The translations under genes and the position numbers were made by a program. From the NCBI RefSeq assembly GCF_019977235.1, contig NZ_AP024646.1:2914001-2978000 (forward strand): 64,000 nucleotides of DNA, in the 5' to 3' direction. This DNA comes from Arthrobacter sp. StoSoilB5. Lineage in GTDB: Bacteria; Actinomycetota; Actinomycetes; Actinomycetales; Micrococcaceae. Of the stretch, positions 41,046 through 49,822 are shown one piece after another. The notes beneath the pieces were generated by a model that made no database searches, was not told the DNA's origin, and was given only the letters and a program-made list of their open reading frames with translations. Every line of letters begins with the position of its first letter. The stretch's first letter is position 1.

Positions 41046-41750
41046 TCAACTGATGCGAAGGGCGTCGAAATGGTCATCGATTGCCTGCATCGCAGCAGAA
41101 GGATCACCGGCAACGATTGCGTCATGGATCCTCTGATGGTGCTCGACCAACAAGGTTTGGACGGAGTCAGTGAGTCTCGTGCTGTTTAGACGCGCGCTGC
41201 GGTATGCGAGGTCTTGGGCGAAGACATCAGAGAGTGCTTCAGCAAAGAAGGACAGTGCGGGATTCCCTGCCGCCCTAAGAAGGGACTGGTGGAATGCGAG
41301 ATCGGCATCCATGACGTCTGCTCGGACATCTGTGGATGCCATCGTGTTAATGGCGCGCTGCATATAAGCAACAAGGACGGGATCCGATGATGTAGCCGCT
41401 TCACGGCCCGCTTGCCGCTCTAGCGCGATCCGGACAGATTCAAGAGCAGATACCGGAAGGTGCGACGAAGCAATGGCCAAGTTCAGAGCCAGTGCCAGAG
41501 CATCTGGGTTTAGAGTCTCAACAAATGTTCCCGACCCGGTACGGCGCCGCAGGATTCCCAAACCCTCGAGCACCCCCAAACGGTCGCGTAACGCCGTCCT
41601 ACTCACTCCCAGTTCAAGGGCAAGGTCGCGTTCACTAGGAAGTCGATCGCCAGGACGCAGTTCCCTAATGAGCCGCGCGAGAGCTGCAGAGACTGGGTCG
41701 TTCGCGAAGACGCTGGCGAGGGAGTGGACTTCCCCATCATGTATTGTCAT
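41046..41750 (-). CDS. GntR/FadR (FCD) regulator 2
   Basis: 234 residues, paralogous to the regulator at 34429-35151 with matching winged helix (IRELRPGDRLPSERDLALEL, SRTALRDRLGVLEGLGIL) and FCD domain (ALESVRIALERQAGREA, FHQSLLRAAGNPALSFF). It converges on the cytochrome gene and is divergent from the carboxylase operon, with paired operator site 3 between them. Confidence 0.88.
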   Translation of the reverse strand: MTIHDGEVHSLASVFANDPVSAALARLIRELRPGDRLPSERDLALELGVSRTALRDRLGVLEGLGILRRRTGSGTFVETLNPDALALALNLAIASSHLPVSALESVRIALERQAGREAATSSDPVLVAYMQRAINTMASTDVRADVMDADLAFHQSLLRAAGNPALSFFAEALSDVFAQDLAYRSARLNSTRLTDSVQTLLVEHHQRIHDAIVAGDPSAAMQAIDDHFDALRIS

Positions 41751-41841
41751 CGGCCCTTACCTCATTCACCTCTTGGCGGACCCTCCGATTCTATAGGTAG
41801 CCACTTCAGAGCTCTTGACACCGGGTCCACAACTCGTAGAG

Positions 41842-41873
41842 TGGTAGTACCAATTTGTAAAGCGGTGATACCG
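41842..41873. promoter_or_regulatory. Paired FadR-type operator, site 3
   Basis: TGGTAGTACCA (41842-41852) and CGGTGATACCG (41863-41873), centres 21 bases apart, in the divergent promoter of regulator 2 and the carboxylase operon. Confidence 0.72.
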
Positions 41874-41995
41874 AAGTAGTTGAGTATCAGTCGCCCCTCA
41901 CAGCATCTCTCCGGAAAGCTCTCCAGTGGCTTTCGAAAAGACGTGAAGGAAGCCCCCATTTGGGGCAAGAAACCTATGTGGAATGGAAGATGTGC

Positions 41996-43606
41996 ATGCA
42001 TGCCTTGCAAAGCTCAGCAGATTTCGTCGATGTAACATATGCCACAAATCATGCTGCACAACGGGATCTCGTAGCCACGCTCCGGTCCAAGTTGGCCACG
42101 GCGGCCCTCGGCGGCCCAGCCAAGTCGCGTGAGCGGCACATCTCCCGCGGGAAACTGCTGCCGAGGGAACGCATCGACTACTTGCTCGATGACGGCAGCC
42201 CGTTCCTTGAGATCGCGCCTCTGGCTGCGAATGGCATGTACAACGATGATTCGCCAGGTGCCGGGGTTATCGCAGGTATTGGCCTGGTCCATGGTCGCCA
42301 TGTTCTGGTGATTTCCAATGACGCCACCGTCAAGGGCGGTACCTACTATCCCATGACCGTGAAGAAGCACCTCCGGGCCCAGGAAATCGCCTTGGAGAAC
42401 AAGCTTCCCTGCATCTACCTCGTGGACTCCGGCGGAGCTTTCCTACCGAAGCAGGACGAGGTTTTCCCGGATAAAGAGCACTTCGGCCGGATCTTCTTCA
42501 ATCAGGCCAAAATGTCCGCAGCCAAGATCCCGCAGATCGCCTCTGTCATGGGATCGTGCACGGCCGGCGGCGCCTATGTACCTGCAATGAGCGATGAGAC
42601 GGTCATCGTCCGGAACCAGGGCACGATCTTTCTGGGTGGCCCGCCCTTGGTCAAAGCAGCCATTGGTGAGATTGTCAGCGCCGAGGACCTGGGCGGCGGC
42701 GACGTTCACTCGCGGATTTCCGGCGTAACGGACCACCTGGCCGAGAACGATCAGCACGCGCTGGAAATTGTCCGGGACATCGTAGCGACGTTGCCGAAGC
42801 CGGCGCAGCCGGCCTGGGACGTGTCCGACGTCGTCCTGCCGCCCGTCGTCGATCCTTCAGAGATCTACGGCGTGGTTCCCACGGACGTCAACGCCCAGTA
42901 CGACGTCCGCGAAGTCATTGCCAGGCTGGTTGATGGATCCGAATTCCACGAGTTCAAGAAGAACTACGGCACCACCCTGGTGACCGGCTTCGCGCACCTG
43001 CACGGCCATCCAGTGGGCATCGTGGCCAACAACGGCGTCCTCTTCAGCGAATCGTCGCTCAAAGGCGCCCACTTCATCGAGCTCTGCGATCAACGCGGCA
43101 TTCCCCTGATCTTCCTGCAGAACCTCTCCGGCTTCATGGTGGGCAAAGACGTCGAACAAGGCGGCATCGCCAAGAACGGCGCAAAAATGGTCACCGCCGT
43201 AGCTACGGCACGCGTGCCGAAACTGACTGTAGTGATCGGTGGTTCCTTCGGGGCCGGCAACTACTCCATGTGCGGGCGGGCGTACTCGCCGCGGTTTATG
43301 TGGATGTGGCCGGCCGCCCGTATTTCTGTGATGGGCGGAAACCAGGCCTCCAGCGTCCTCGCCACGGTCAAAAGGGACCAGTACGAGGCGGCCGGCCAGG
43401 AATGGTCCACCGAGGACGAGGAAGCCTTCAAAGCCCCCATCAAACAGCAATACGAAGACCAGGGAAGCCCCTACTACTCCACCGCACGTCTCTGGGACGA
43501 CGGCATCATCGATCCCGCTGACACCCGCCGTGTCCTGGGGATGGCCCTGGACGTCGTCTCCCGCCAACAACTGCCGGAGACCTCCTTCGGTCTCTTCAGA
43601 ATGTGA
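41996..43606 (+). CDS. Acyl-CoA carboxylase carboxyltransferase (methylcrotonyl-CoA type)
   Basis: 536 residues from the ATG at 41996 (GGAAG six bases upstream; ATG 41990 is an alternative). It follows the MccB/geranyl-CoA carboxylase beta pattern closely: [49 protein letters not shown] and the C-terminal [19 protein letters not shown]. It transfers CO2 from biotin to a 3-methyl-enoyl-CoA. With the biotin-carboxylase gene eight bases downstream it forms an alpha-beta carboxylase as in leucine breakdown. Substrate identity is by family resemblance. Confidence 0.88.
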   Translation: MHALQSSADFVDVTYATNHAAQRDLVATLRSKLATAALGGPAKSRERHISRGKLLPRERIDYLLDDGSPFLEIAPLAANGMYNDDSPGAGVIAGIGLVHGRHVLVISNDATVKGGTYYPMTVKKHLRAQEIALENKLPCIYLVDSGGAFLPKQDEVFPDKEHFGRIFFNQAKMSAAKIPQIASVMGSCTAGGAYVPAMSDETVIVRNQGTIFLGGPPLVKAAIGEIVSAEDLGGGDVHSRISGVTDHLAENDQHALEIVRDIVATLPKPAQPAWDVSDVVLPPVVDPSEIYGVVPTDVNAQYDVREVIARLVDGSEFHEFKKNYGTTLVTGFAHLHGHPVGIVANNGVLFSESSLKGAHFIELCDQRGIPLIFLQNLSGFMVGKDVEQGGIAKNGAKMVTAVATARVPKLTVVIGGSFGAGNYSMCGRAYSPRFMWMWPAARISVMGGNQASSVLATVKRDQYEAAGQEWSTEDEEAFKAPIKQQYEDQGSPYYSTARLWDDGIIDPADTRRVLGMALDVVSRQQLPETSFGLFRM

Positions 43607-43613
43607 GCCCACA

Positions 43614-45779
43614 ATGACTCATCCCTCACTCACCTCTTCCGCTCACAATCCCACCGGCATCGGCTCAACTAGACCCCTCTTCGAAACTGTGCTCATTGCC
43701 AACCGTGGTGAGATAGCCTGCCGCATCATCCGGACCCTGCGGTCCTTGGGCATCCAGTCAGTAGCTGTGTATAGCGATGCTGACTCCCATGCCCGGCATG
43801 TGCAAGAGGCAGATCGAGCGGTGCGGATCGGCCCCGCCTCTGTCACTGAGAGCTACCTGAACATTGGCGCCGTAATCCGAGCCTGCCGGGAATCCGGCGT
43901 CGACGCTGTGCACCCTGGGTATGGATTCCTCAGCGAAAACGTCGACTTCGCCCGTGAACTTCAAGCGGCCGGCATCGCCTTCATTGGTCCCGGAGTCGAA
44001 TCGCTAAACGTCATGGGCGACAAAATCCGTTCCAAGAATCATGTTGCCGGTTACGGCGTTCCAGTCGTCCCAGGCATCGCGCAGCCCGGTATGACAGACG
44101 GACAACTCATCGACGAAGCAGCTGCTGTCGGATTTCCGCTGCTGATCAAGCCCTCCGCGGGTGGTGGCGGCAAAGGCATGCACGTTGTCGAAGATCCAGC
44201 GGACCTGCCGGCTACCCTGGCTACTGCCCGCCGCGTCGCAGCCAGTGCTTTCGGTGATGACACTCTCTTCCTTGAGCGTCTGGTCCGCACTCCCAGGCAC
44301 ATCGAGGTCCAAATCCTGGCCGACAATCACGGCAACGTGATCCATCTAGGCGAACGCGAATGTTCGCTGCAGCGCCGCCATCAGAAAGTCATCGAAGAAG
44401 CCCCCTCGCCGCTGCTTGGAGGACTTCACGATGGGGAAGCCGTCCGCGCTCGGATCGGGGAAGCGGCCTGCCAAGCGGCGCGCAGCGTCGACTACAGCGG
44501 TGCAGGTACTGTCGAATTTATCGTCTCCAATGATGCTCCGGACGAGTTCTTCTTCATGGAGATGAACACCCGGCTGCAGGTGGAACACCCCGTCACGGAA
44601 ATGGTCACCGGAGTGGACCTCGTCGAATGGCAGGTAAGGATCGCCGCCGGTGAAGAACTTACTTTGTCGCAATCCGATGTCGAACTCAAGGGTCACGCCG
44701 TCGAGGCCCGGATCTACGCGGAAAACCCCGAGCAGAACTTCTTACCGTCAACCGGCACGGTTCAGCTCTTACACGAACCGGCAACTTGGACGGCAGCCGG
44801 GGCAGAGGCGAAAGGTGAAGTTCGGATCGATTCAGCCCTGCTGCCCGGCCTTGAAATATCACCCCATTACGACCCGATGATCTCCAAAGTAATCGCCTGG
44901 GGCGAGGACCGTGAGTCGGCGCTCGATACCCTCGATGACGCACTCTCGGGCTACAGGCTACTTGGCGTCGAGACCAATGTGGAGTATCTGCGCCTGCTGA
45001 TCAACGACGCCGAGGTCCGTGCAGGAGAGCTCGATACGGAACTTATTGAACGCAAGATGCCGGGGTTCTCCTTCAGGGCAGCTGCCGACAGAGAATTTGT
45101 GGCGACAGCCCTGTACCTGCTCGCGATGGACGCCGGCCGACCGGCGTTGGAAGCCGACGTTTGGACCCAGCCCACAGGCTGGCGCTTGGGAGAACACGCA
45201 CCACGGCGCATCAGTCTAAGTGCTTCCAGTGGTGAGGTGAGGACCGTGTCAGTCACCCACGGGGACTGCACCGGCAGCGAGTTCGAGGTAAGCGTGGACA
45301 ACGGTCCGCCGCACACCGCTGCTCTCTCCCAGCTCGGCGACGATGCCATTTTGCTGAGCTACAGCGGCGAAGTCCGTAAGTACTCCATCGCTACCACCAC
45401 CAACAGCTCGTACCAACAACAAGTAATCAACTACCCGACCGCGTTGTATCTGGGCGAACACGGCTGGGCCTGCCGCATGGATATTCTGACACGTCAGGCC
45501 CGCCTCGACTGGATGCTAGGAAGGATCCAACGAGCGGAGGGCACGGTAGACCCCGAAGTCCGGTCCCCCATGCCGGGAACTGTCGTATCTGTAGCAGTCA
45601 GTACCGGTGAAGAAGTCGTTGCCGGCCAAGTCCTCCTCTCCGTGGAAGCCATGAAGATGGAACATCAACTACTGGCCCCGCAAGACGGAACCGTCCAAAT
45701 AAACGCGCACACCGGTGCACTGGTCAGGGCGAACCAGATTTTGGCGACGGTCCGCGGTCCACAAGCCGTTGACTCTTAG
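43614..45779 (+). CDS. Biotin carboxylase/biotin carrier subunit of acyl-CoA carboxylase
   Basis: 721 residues from the ATG at 43614. Biotin carboxylase N-terminal fold (ETVLIANRGEIACRIIRTLR), ATP-grasp with PSAGGGGKGM and HIEVQILADNHGN, EMNTRLQVEHPVTE, and a C-terminal biotinyl domain with the modified Lys in VEAMKMEH (about residue 681). A roughly 150-residue linker between them is the least conserved. Forms a holoenzyme with the preceding carboxyltransferase. Confidence 0.9.
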   Translation: MTHPSLTSSAHNPTGIGSTRPLFETVLIANRGEIACRIIRTLRSLGIQSVAVYSDADSHARHVQEADRAVRIGPASVTESYLNIGAVIRACRESGVDAVHPGYGFLSENVDFARELQAAGIAFIGPGVESLNVMGDKIRSKNHVAGYGVPVVPGIAQPGMTDGQLIDEAAAVGFPLLIKPSAGGGGKGMHVVEDPADLPATLATARRVAASAFGDDTLFLERLVRTPRHIEVQILADNHGNVIHLGERECSLQRRHQKVIEEAPSPLLGGLHDGEAVRARIGEAACQAARSVDYSGAGTVEFIVSNDAPDEFFFMEMNTRLQVEHPVTEMVTGVDLVEWQVRIAAGEELTLSQSDVELKGHAVEARIYAENPEQNFLPSTGTVQLLHEPATWTAAGAEAKGEVRIDSALLPGLEISPHYDPMISKVIAWGEDRESALDTLDDALSGYRLLGVETNVEYLRLLINDAEVRAGELDTELIERKMPGFSFRAAADREFVATALYLLAMDAGRPALEADVWTQPTGWRLGEHAPRRISLSASSGEVRTVSVTHGDCTGSEFEVSVDNGPPHTAALSQLGDDAILLSYSGEVRKYSIATTTNSSYQQQVINYPTALYLGEHGWACRMDILTRQARLDWMLGRIQRAEGTVDPEVRSPMPGTVVSVAVSTGEEVVAGQVLLSVEAMKMEHQLLAPQDGTVQINAHTGALVRANQILATVRGPQAVDS

Positions 45780-45888
45780 AACTTCACACCGGATGGCACT
45801 TCTTCCTTAGACGCACCCGGACGCAACACCTCAACTCACGCGCTGTAAACAAAACACAGACAGAAGATATTAAGAAGGGAAACAAAAA

Positions 45889-47052
45889 ATGGTCGATTTT
45901 GAACTCAGCGAGGAGTACCAAGAACTCCGGAAGACGGTGGCGGACTTCGCCGACGAAGTCGTCGCTCCCGTATCAAGCAAACACGACGAGGAACACAGCT
46001 TTCCGTACGACGTAGTTTCCCAGATGGCGGACATGGGCCTCTTCGGGCTCCCCTTTCCTGAAGAATATGGGGGCATGGGCGGCGACTACTTCGCACTCGC
46101 CCTCTCTCTGGAAGAACTCGCGCGAGTGGACCAGTCTGTAGCCATCACCCTGGAGGCCGGCGTCTCGCTCGGCGCCATGCCAATCTTCCGTTTTGGAACT
46201 GAAGACCAGAAGAACGAATGGCTGCCTAAGCTGACGTCCGGACGAGCACTGGCAGGATTCGGGCTCACAGAGCCGGAGGCCGGTTCCGATGCCGGCGGCA
46301 CCCGAACCCACGCCCACCGTGATGGAGGCCAATGGGTGATCAACGGTAACAAAGAGTTCATCACCAACTCCGGAACGGACATCACCCGGCTCGTCACGGT
46401 CACCGCTGTCACCGGCCAGCGGGAACGCGAGGACGGCACCACGAAGAAAGAAATCTCCACCATTCTGGTCCCGTCCAACACTGCCGGGTTCACCGCCGAA
46501 AAGGCGTACAACAAGGTTGGCTGGAACGCTTCGGATACGCACCCTCTAACACTGAAGGACGTCCGGGTACCTGAGTCGAATTTGCTTGGAGAGGAAGGAC
46601 GCGGCTACGCAAACTTCCTCGCCATCCTGGATGAGGGCCGAATCGCGATCGCTGCACTGGCCACCGGTGCAGCCCAAGGATGCGTGGACCTGTCCGTGAA
46701 GTACGCCAAGGAACGCAGCGCATTCGGACAGAACATCGGCAAGTACCAAGCCATCCAGTTCAAAATCGCGCGTATGCAGGCCAGAGCCCACACAGCGCGC
46801 CTTGCGTACTACGACGCCGCTGCCAGGATGCTAGCCGGCAAACCCTTTAAGACCGAAGCTGCTATTGCCAAGCTGGTCGCAGGCGAGGCAGCCATGGACA
46901 ACGCGCGAGATGCTACCCAGGTGTTTGGCGGCTACGGCTTCATCAACGAATTCGCTGTAGCTCGACACTACCGAGACTCCAAAATTCTGGAGGTAGGCGA
47001 AGGTACCACTGAGGTCCAGCTGATGCTCATTGCCCGTGAACTCGGCCTGTAG
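45889..47052 (+). CDS. Acyl-CoA dehydrogenase
   Basis: 387 residues, the usual length. N-terminal helical domain (FELSEEYQELRKTVADF), FAD/substrate region GFGLTEPEAGSDAGGTRT, and the C-terminal ILEVGEGTTEVQLMLIAREL with the catalytic-base region of the short/branched-chain group. It oxidises an acyl-CoA to the enoyl-CoA and passes electrons to ETF, whose genes are in the same regulon. In a leucine-like route it would precede the carboxylase. It is 109 bases after the carboxylase gene with its own ribosome site. Confidence 0.9.
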   Translation: MVDFELSEEYQELRKTVADFADEVVAPVSSKHDEEHSFPYDVVSQMADMGLFGLPFPEEYGGMGGDYFALALSLEELARVDQSVAITLEAGVSLGAMPIFRFGTEDQKNEWLPKLTSGRALAGFGLTEPEAGSDAGGTRTHAHRDGGQWVINGNKEFITNSGTDITRLVTVTAVTGQREREDGTTKKEISTILVPSNTAGFTAEKAYNKVGWNASDTHPLTLKDVRVPESNLLGEEGRGYANFLAILDEGRIAIAALATGAAQGCVDLSVKYAKERSAFGQNIGKYQAIQFKIARMQARAHTARLAYYDAAARMLAGKPFKTEAAIAKLVAGEAAMDNARDATQVFGGYGFINEFAVARHYRDSKILEVGEGTTEVQLMLIARELGL

Positions 47053-47067
47053 CGGAGCGATAGAACC

Positions 47068-47595
47068 ATGACGCAGATCCCTGTGCCCTCACCCGCGCAC
47101 GCTCCCCCACTCATCGAACAACGTGGGCTGTACTTTGATGAACTCGACCTGGATGTCACCTATGCCCACCGGCCAGGCCGAACCGTCACCGAAACAGACA
47201 ACGTGCTCTTTACCACCATCACAATGAATACCCAGCCCCTTCACTTGGACGCCGCATGGAGCGCCCAGCAGCCCCTTGGTCAAAGACTGATCAACTCCAT
47301 GTTTACCCTGGCCACGATGGTGGGGCAGTCTGTAACCCAATTAACGCAGGGAACAATCATTGCCCAGCTAGGGATGACCGACGTTTCCTTCCCTCATCCG
47401 CTCTTTCACGGGGACACTCTGTACACCGAGACCGTTGTCCTCGAAAAGCGGCTGTCCGCCACCAGGCCCGGGCAGGGGATCGCCGTCATGAAACACACCG
47501 GCAGAAATCAACACATGGTTGCTGTCGCCGTAGCGACACGCAGCGCCCTCATGTGGACTGAAGACGCTCACAAAGCTTCCAGGCGGTTTTCATGA
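47068..47595 (+). CDS. MaoC family (R)-hydratase
   Basis: 175 residues of a hot-dog fold MaoC-like protein: RTVTETDNVLFTTITMNTQP, PLHLDAAWSAQQPLGQRLIN with a hydratase-type Asp/His arrangement, and DVSFPHPLFHGDTLYTETVV. It resembles mesaconyl/methylglutaconyl-type hydratases found beside CitE-like lyases. It overlaps the downstream lyase by four bases. Probable step: hydration of the carboxylated enoyl-CoA. Confidence 0.85.
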   Translation: MTQIPVPSPAHAPPLIEQRGLYFDELDLDVTYAHRPGRTVTETDNVLFTTITMNTQPLHLDAAWSAQQPLGQRLINSMFTLATMVGQSVTQLTQGTIIAQLGMTDVSFPHPLFHGDTLYTETVVLEKRLSATRPGQGIAVMKHTGRNQHMVAVAVATRSALMWTEDAHKASRRFS

Positions 47596-48461
47596 ATATG
47601 GAATTCTCTACCGGCCCTGCACTCCTGTTTTGCCCCGCCGACAGACCTGACCGGTTCATCAAGGCCGCTGCCCGGTCAGACGCGGTCATTCTCGACCTCG
47701 AAGACGCCGTGGCATCAGAAGATCGGGTAGGAGCCAGACGGGAAATCCTCTCCCGGCTTAGCGACCATGGAAAATTCCACGGTCTGGAGCCCGACAGGAC
47801 CATTGTTCGGATAAGTGGTGTAGCAACCGAAGACTTTGAAAAGGACCTGCAGTGGCTAGCACTTACGCCCTACCGCACCATAATGCTGGCCAAAACCGAG
47901 AACGCCGCACAGACCCGAGTCCTGGAGGGCTACCGAGTGGTTGCTCTCTGTGAGACCGCCGCGGGCGTGGCAAATGCAAACGCCATTGCTGCCGAGCCCA
48001 ACGTAGTGGCCGTGATGTGGGGGGCCGAAGACTTGCTGGCATCTATCGGTGGGACATCAAGCCGTCATCCTAACGGGAGCTACCGGGACGTCGCGGTCCA
48101 GGCACGATCTTCTGTGCTCATAGCAGCGGCGGCTGCTGGCAAGCCCGCCATCGACTCGGTCTACTTGGATATCTTCGACCTTGACGGGCTGGCCGTCGAA
48201 GCCGGCGATGCCGCAGCCTCGGGCTTCGGGTTCAAAGCGTGCATCCATCCGAACCAAGTAGATGTAGTGCGCGCTGCCTACGCGCCCTCCGAAACTGAGG
48301 TTCTAGCCGCACAGAGGATCCTAGAAGCGGCGGCCAACGCCGAAAATGGCGTGTTCCGGCTCGACGGCAAGATGATCGACGGTCCGATCCTGAAGCATGC
48401 CGAGGCAACCCTGCATCGGTTCAAGCAAACACAAACGACCGAGCAGGACCTCAGCAGCTGA
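47592..48461 (+). CDS. HpcH/HpaI (CitE-like) CoA-ester lyase
   Basis: 289 residues, TIM-barrel of the CitE/malyl-CoA lyase group: LLFCPADRPDRFIKAAARSD, VILDLEDAVASEDRV (metal Glu/Asp), ALCETAAGVANANAIA, VMWGAEDLLASIGG and ACIHPNQVDVVRAAY. It would cleave the 3-hydroxyacyl-CoA made by the MaoC protein into acetyl-CoA and a second product. In classical leucine degradation this step uses the unrelated HMG-CoA lyase, so this is a replacement or a different substrate. Confidence 0.87.
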   Translation: MNMEFSTGPALLFCPADRPDRFIKAAARSDAVILDLEDAVASEDRVGARREILSRLSDHGKFHGLEPDRTIVRISGVATEDFEKDLQWLALTPYRTIMLAKTENAAQTRVLEGYRVVALCETAAGVANANAIAAEPNVVAVMWGAEDLLASIGGTSSRHPNGSYRDVAVQARSSVLIAAAAAGKPAIDSVYLDIFDLDGLAVEAGDAAASGFGFKACIHPNQVDVVRAAYAPSETEVLAAQRILEAAANAENGVFRLDGKMIDGPILKHAEATLHRFKQTQTTEQDLSS

Positions 48462-48478
48462 AAAGAAAGGAGGATGCC

Positions 48479-48895
48479 GTGTCACAAAGCGAGGAAAAAT
48501 CACAGAGGTACGCCGAAGGTCTGGGCCTGCGAACAAAAGTAATGGGGAGTGCCCACGTGGAACTGGCCCTCAAACAAACCAGTGAATTCTGTCGTCCCGT
48601 TCAAGAACTTGTTACCGAGTATGCGTGGGGAGAAATCTGGTCCAGGCCCGGACTTGACCACAAGACCCGCAGCATGCTCAATCTCGCCATGCTCACGGCA
48701 CTGAACCGTCCTCAGGAACTGGCAGGACATGTCCACGCAGCCCTCAACAACGGGCTCACGGAAGCACAAATCCAGGAAGTACTGCTGCAGACTTTGGTCT
48801 ATTGTGGTGCCCCTGCTGCGCTGGCCTCGTTCCGGGTCGCCGAACAGGCGATCGCCGAGCACCATGACACAAGTTTCTCCACCGAACGGGCATGA
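48479..48895 (+). CDS. Carboxymuconolactone decarboxylase (CMD) family protein
   Basis: 138 residues from a GTG at 48479 with AGGAGG five bases upstream. AWGEIWSRPGLDHKTRSMLN, LAMLTALNRPQELAGHVHAA and VLLQTLVYCGAPAAL mark the PcaC/AhpD-like family. It has a single Cys near residue 109 rather than the AhpD CxxC pair, so it is more like PcaC-type than peroxidase-type. Last gene of the operon; its part in the pathway is unclear. Confidence 0.82.
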   Translation: MSQSEEKSQRYAEGLGLRTKVMGSAHVELALKQTSEFCRPVQELVTEYAWGEIWSRPGLDHKTRSMLNLAMLTALNRPQELAGHVHAALNNGLTEAQIQEVLLQTLVYCGAPAALASFRVAEQAIAEHHDTSFSTERA

Positions 48896-48999
48896 CGGGT
48901 GTATTACACCCACCCACGGTCGTTTGTCAGTCTAGGAACGAGAAGTACTGTCCACAGCAAGCTCTGCCGGATCACGGCACAGCTGGAAGGGCAGAGCCG

Positions 49000-49604
49000 A
49001 TGAGTGCTGTTGTTCGGGACGACTTAGTCCTCTCCCGCGCGATCGTCACTGCAGACGTGAGCGCGCCGTTTGCGCACGCCAACATTGAGCAATGGTTGAA
49101 AACTCAGCAGGCCCTTGAATATCAGCAGCGCCCAGCTGGGCATAACAAGAACGCCGGCTACAGCGACGTGATGTCGATCAATGCTGAGGTAATTGGAACA
49201 GGCATCGTAATCGAGCAATACCGCATGGAAGTCGGCACCCCCACTACTGCAAAATGGTGTCAGTCCCCGATGCTTTCCCATCCTCCGTTTGGGCCACCAC
49301 GCGGGTCATCTGGGAGCTTAGTATCGAGCAGCTGGAGGGTGATGAATTGCGGTTTACTAACACCGCGACGTCGCACCCTACTGAAGACTTCCTGACGATA
49401 ATATTTGGGAGCGGGCAAACGTTCGAGGATGCCGCTGCCGCCTGTAAGCGAGCCTTAGGTGAGCGCTGCCTGCTGGAGACGCCCTACTACGCACAATGCA
49501 TTGCGGCGTTTGACTCTGCCCGCGAGTCCAACGCTTCAGCTAACGAACGACAACCGAGGACAGGTAATGCCGAACCTCAACAGCTGGAATCCGTTCTCGG
49601 CTGA
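49000..49604 (+). pseudogene. SRPBCC-like protein, frameshifted
   Basis: The ATG at 49000 (GGAAGG nine bases upstream) opens FAHANIEQWLKTQQALEYQQ and runs to about 49254, where an A-tract lacks one base. The next frame continues MVSVPDAFPSSVWATTRVIW, ELSIEQLEGDELRFTNTATS and ETPYYAQCIAAF to 49604. Joined, it is a full-length SRPBCC/polyketide-cyclase-like protein. The single-base change in a homopolymer could be a genuine mutation or a sequencing error. It follows the CMD gene and may have belonged to the pathway. Confidence 0.7.
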
Positions 49605-49727
49605 CGGTCACGCAAATTGAATCCCTTGAGGAAACGTCTAGCTCTCGAGATGCCGACGGACCGCGGTCACCCCGTGAGAAGGCCGGACGCGTATGATTCG
49701 ACGGATGGGTTCGCCGAGTGCAACCCG

Positions 49728-49779
49728 ACATATGGTCCATTATCGGCGTTCAATCCACGGGAGTAGAAGTAGGTGCGAG
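49728..49779 (+). repeat. Direct repeat, copy 2 (recombinase 5' fragment)
   Basis: Ungapped match to 27442-27493 (43 of 52 bases; 36 of 41 in the core). No recombinase body follows; the HAD phosphatase gene ends 44 bases beyond. At 49813-49823 an 11-base GAACTCCCGTT also matches what follows copy 1, but with 34 extra bases between. The rest of 49605-49822 has no gene. Confidence 0.65.
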
Positions 49780-49822
49780 TTGGCCGCGGCGCTCCGCCAA
49801 CTCGCCACCGACGAACTCCCGT

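Noticed and set aside
41996..48461. Plain leucine catabolism
   Set aside because: The lyase is CitE-like and the transaminase class III, so leucine itself is not asserted.
27442..49779. Composite transposon with inverted ends
   Set aside because: The two matching fragments are direct, not inverted, and no transposase or target-site duplication was found, so only a repeat is claimed.
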